A stretch of 8,889 bases of DNA from an uncultured Ignavibacteria bacterium (GTDB lineage: Bacteria; Bacteroidota; Ignavibacteria; Kapaibacteriales; UBA2268), in contig CAIWET010000365.1 of assembly GCA_903911805.1 (NCBI GenBank), positions 1 through 8,889 of the forward strand, given 5' to 3'. The notes beneath the pieces were generated by a model. It saw only the letters and a list, made by a program, of their open reading frames with translations. It searched no databases and was not told the DNA's origin. The translations under genes and the position numbers were made by a program. Below are positions 6,838 to 8,889 of the stretch, in pieces (within the stretch, counting starts at the first letter, position 1; every line of letters begins with the position of its first letter).

Positions 6838-8889
6838 TTAATACTTTATAAACCTTTTAATAAATGTTTTTTCGTTATTTTTAATTATTACATTGTAGCT
6901 TCCAGCAGATAGATTACTTGCTGGAATCAATAATGAATTTTGATTGAAATTATTTTGATGGATAATTATATTTCCAAGATTATCAACGATATTTATTTCA
7001 AAATTATTTTTAAAATTTTCTGGTAAATTGATAGCAATATTTTCGCCATTTGTTACTGGATTTGGGCTAACTACAATTGCTGATGATTCATTATTGTCAT
7101 CAACTTCAGTCAAAGTTAAATTAGAATTTACGCACAATGTATAAGTATTATCAACCCTAATTGTGTGTGGAAAATTCTTTAGATTAATTTCAAAAGTCTG
7201 TTCTTTTTGATCCATATATACTTCAAATAGTTCAGAAACTTTAGTCAACGTATCTGTTGCAATTATTCTGATTTTTGTCTTGAATAAATCTGGTACTCCA
7301 GCAGCTTTTTGAACTTGACTAATTTGAACTTTTGCTAAATAACCGTTTGCTTTAGGCCAAATTCTAGATACAGTACTAAAATCAGGATGACCTGGCTTGA
7401 ATATCCATTGATCAAAGAATATATCGAAGTAATCAGCCATTGCAGGAATATCTTTTTTGAAGTAATCTTTGAATTGCTCTGTTTCTAATGATTTGTATTT
7501 ATATTGGTTCAAAAGTCCATTTAATGTTCTAAAATATTGTGTGTCACCAATATGCATTCTGAGCATATGATATACCCAGCTTGATTTATAATATGTTATA
7601 TATACATTAAAGAGATCAGTAACTAAATCGTAAATTCTTGGTAAAGTTTGACCACCACCACCAAGATATACATTTCTTTTGCCCATCATTGTACTAATGT
7701 AACTATCAAATCCATCTTTCTCTGCCCATAAAGCTTCAGTCCAGGTTGCTCCACCTTCATTTATCCAAATATCTTTCCAAGTAGCGCAAGTGATATAATC
7801 ACCTAACCATTGGTGGCCTAATTCGTGTGCGATTCCAGATTCAGAAGTACCTCTTAACCAAGAGCGGTTAATCGTGGTCATTGTTTGATGTTCCATACCA
7901 CCAGCCCAAAATGGCTGAACAGCGTCCATTCCATATTTTTCGTGTGGATATTCGCACATTTTATTTGAAAATATTTCCATCATTTGAACTGTTGTTTTAA
8001 ACGAATTTTCAGCATTATAAACAGTATAATCAGTTTTTGCATTAGATGAATCTACAGGCCAAACGTAGCAATCAACAGGTATATTCCCAGCAGTACCTTT
8101 ATATGTATATGAAATTTTTGCATATTTACTTGCTGCTAAATGCATCAAATAGGTTGGCATAATATCACGAGATGACCAATTATAAGTAACTGAATCATTT
8201 TTTACAGTAGTACTAAAATTTGTACCAACTGCTGCTGTTTGATATCCTTTTGGTACTTTGCAATGAAAAGTTATTAAAGCTTTGTCATAAGGTCTGTCGT
8301 TGCAAGGCATCCAATATCTTGCTTCTTCTGGTTCACTCATGAAATAAGCTAATCTTTCTGCAACCACAACGGTATCGCCAGCAGGTCCTATTCCAACATA
8401 TTGACCTTTTGGATATAGGAAAAAGCCTTGGTCATTTTGTCCATTATAAGTATAATTTATAGTAATTAAAACTGCTGTACCACTATCACAAGCTGCATTT
8501 AAAGGAACTGTTAAAATTCCACCAACAGGTTGTGAGAAATTAGTTTTAGCTGTACCATTTACAAAAATTGAATTGATTGTTTGATTATAACTATCAAGTT
8601 CGATATGGTCCGTTTTATTAGAATCAATCAAAACTGATAATTGCAATTTTGCACTCCATACTCTATCCGCTGGATTAACTCCTGTTCTGTTCATTAAATC
8701 ATACCAATCAAGATATAATTCATACGCTAAAACGTCATAAGCTCTTCTTAGAACTGCAGAGGTTTGCAATTCATTTTTAATTGTTCTTTTTTCAGATAAA
8801 TAGAATTTATGCAATTCACCTTTTTTTTCGAATATTGGCTCATTGCAGATAAAATCGGGTAGTTCCTGTGAGGTTAATTTTACCGAGAA
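6838..8889 (-). CDS. M1-family metallopeptidase with T9SS sorting domain, 5' end beyond window
   Basis: The frame is open to the window edge: beyond the TTG at 8814 another 25 codons continue without a stop (including QELPDFICNEPIFEKKGEL), so the true start and signal peptide lie outside and 683 residues are visible. It is a gluzincin aminopeptidase. GGMEHQ (7885-7902) is the substrate-binding GxMEN-type motif with His in place of Asn, then comes the zinc site HELGH (7813-7827), and the third ligand Glu in NEGG at 7756-7758 gives HEXXH-x18-E exactly. A Tyr in YYKSSWVYHML is the likely transition-state residue. The N-terminal beta domain precedes this (visible as the YWMPCNDRPYDKALITFHCKV region). 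The last 80 residues form a Por-type sorting tail, so the enzyme should cross the outer membrane by T9SS and lose the tail on anchoring. The ERAP1-like C-terminal helical domain of long M1 enzymes is absent. Substrate unknown, probably external peptides. First gene of the visible operon. Confidence 0.95.
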   Translation of the reverse strand, partial: FSVKLTSQELPDFICNEPIFEKKGELHKFYLSEKRTIKNELQTSAVLRRAYDVLAYELYLDWYDLMNRTGVNPADRVWSAKLQLSVLIDSNKTDHIELDSYNQTINSIFVNGTAKTNFSQPVGGILTVPLNAACDSGTAVLITINYTYNGQNDQGFFLYPKGQYVGIGPAGDTVVVAERLAYFMSEPEEARYWMPCNDRPYDKALITFHCKVPKGYQTAAVGTNFSTTVKNDSVTYNWSSRDIMPTYLMHLAASKYAKISYTYKGTAGNIPVDCYVWPVDSSNAKTDYTVYNAENSFKTTVQMMEIFSNKMCEYPHEKYGMDAVQPFWAGGMEHQTMTTINRSWLRGTSESGIAHELGHQWLGDYITCATWKDIWINEGGATWTEALWAEKDGFDSYISTMMGKRNVYLGGGGQTLPRIYDLVTDLFNVYITYYKSSWVYHMLRMHIGDTQYFRTLNGLLNQYKYKSLETEQFKDYFKKDIPAMADYFDIFFDQWIFKPGHPDFSTVSRIWPKANGYLAKVQISQVQKAAGVPDLFKTKIRIIATDTLTKVSELFEVYMDQKEQTFEINLKNFPHTIRVDNTYTLCVNSNLTLTEVDDNNESSAIVVSPNPVTNGENIAINLPENFKNNFEINIVDNLGNIIIHQNNFNQNSLLIPASNLSAGSYNVIIKNNEKTFIKRFIKY
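6841..7077 (-). other. T9SS type A C-terminal sorting domain (protein region)
   Basis: The segment begins near SPNPVTNG (codons 7068-7051) and ends FIKRFIKY at the stop. It has the standard order: a Pro-Asn-Pro opening, a beta sandwich with VDNLGNIII, and the closing L-SAG-Y-V-I-K pattern (NLSAGSYNVIIKNNEKTF). In known systems this tail targets cargo to the type IX translocon and is cut by the PorU sortase. No T9SS structural gene is in the window. Confidence 0.9.

Noticed and set aside
8821..8828. Run of eight A on the coding strand of the peptidase as a programmed frameshift site
   Set aside because: The frame is GAA AAA AAA GGT, which does not fit the A-AAA-AAG slippery register, and the frame is open on both sides; it is at most a sequencing-error risk.
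1..8889. A new defence, mobile or biosynthetic system
   Set aside because: I looked on both strands for repeats, arrays, nucleases, transposases, toxin-antitoxin pairs and multi-gene modules and found none; the gene content is ordinary chromosomal apart from the points listed.

Overview
The window comes from an AT-rich bacterium of the Bacteroidota/Chlorobiota (FCB) group. Several independent signs agree. The last minus-strand gene ends in a type IX secretion system (T9SS) C-terminal sorting domain. A DUF5916-type outer-membrane barrel and a TPR-fronted histidine-kinase-like protein are present. Shine-Dalgarno sequences are absent, with A-rich leaders instead. The promoter in front of the tRNA fits the Bacteroidota form TTTG-N(19-21)-TAnnTTTG. 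The low GC and the archaeal/bacterial-type bifunctional PGI/PMI would suit an Ignavibacteria- or Kapabacteria-like lineage or an ordinary Bacteroidota, and the sequence does not decide between these.

Layout. Left half, plus strand: a membrane-anchored TPR/histidine-kinase-like protein (113-1981), then a secreted two-part protein with an FG-GAP/EF-hand-like loop and a CBM9-like domain (2045-3376), then a complete tRNA-Pro(UGG) transcription unit with promoter, gene and perfect-hairpin terminator (3395-3554). Right half, minus strand, converging on the tRNA: a tightly packed three-gene run read from the right edge. It holds an M1-family metallopeptidase with a T9SS tail (6838-8889, its 5' end lies outside the window), a bifunctional phosphoglucose/phosphomannose isomerase (5766-6836, 1 nt after the peptidase stop) and a DUF5916 outer-membrane protein (3613-5748, 17 nt after the isomerase stop).

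How the genes may relate. The minus-strand genes are packed closely enough to be one operon, but they combine a cell-surface peptidase, a cytoplasmic sugar-phosphate isomerase and an outer-membrane barrel, so a shared pathway is not obvious. The kinase-like gene has no response regulator beside it here. It has also lost the phospho-accepting histidine and part of its ATP-lid motifs, so it is probably a pseudokinase sensor or scaffold.

I found no mobile element, CRISPR array, defence island or phage segment. Most of the window is ordinary chromosome. The points most worth a second look are the histidine-less kinase, the apparent ATT start of the DUF5916 gene, and the little-characterised protein at 2045-3376.
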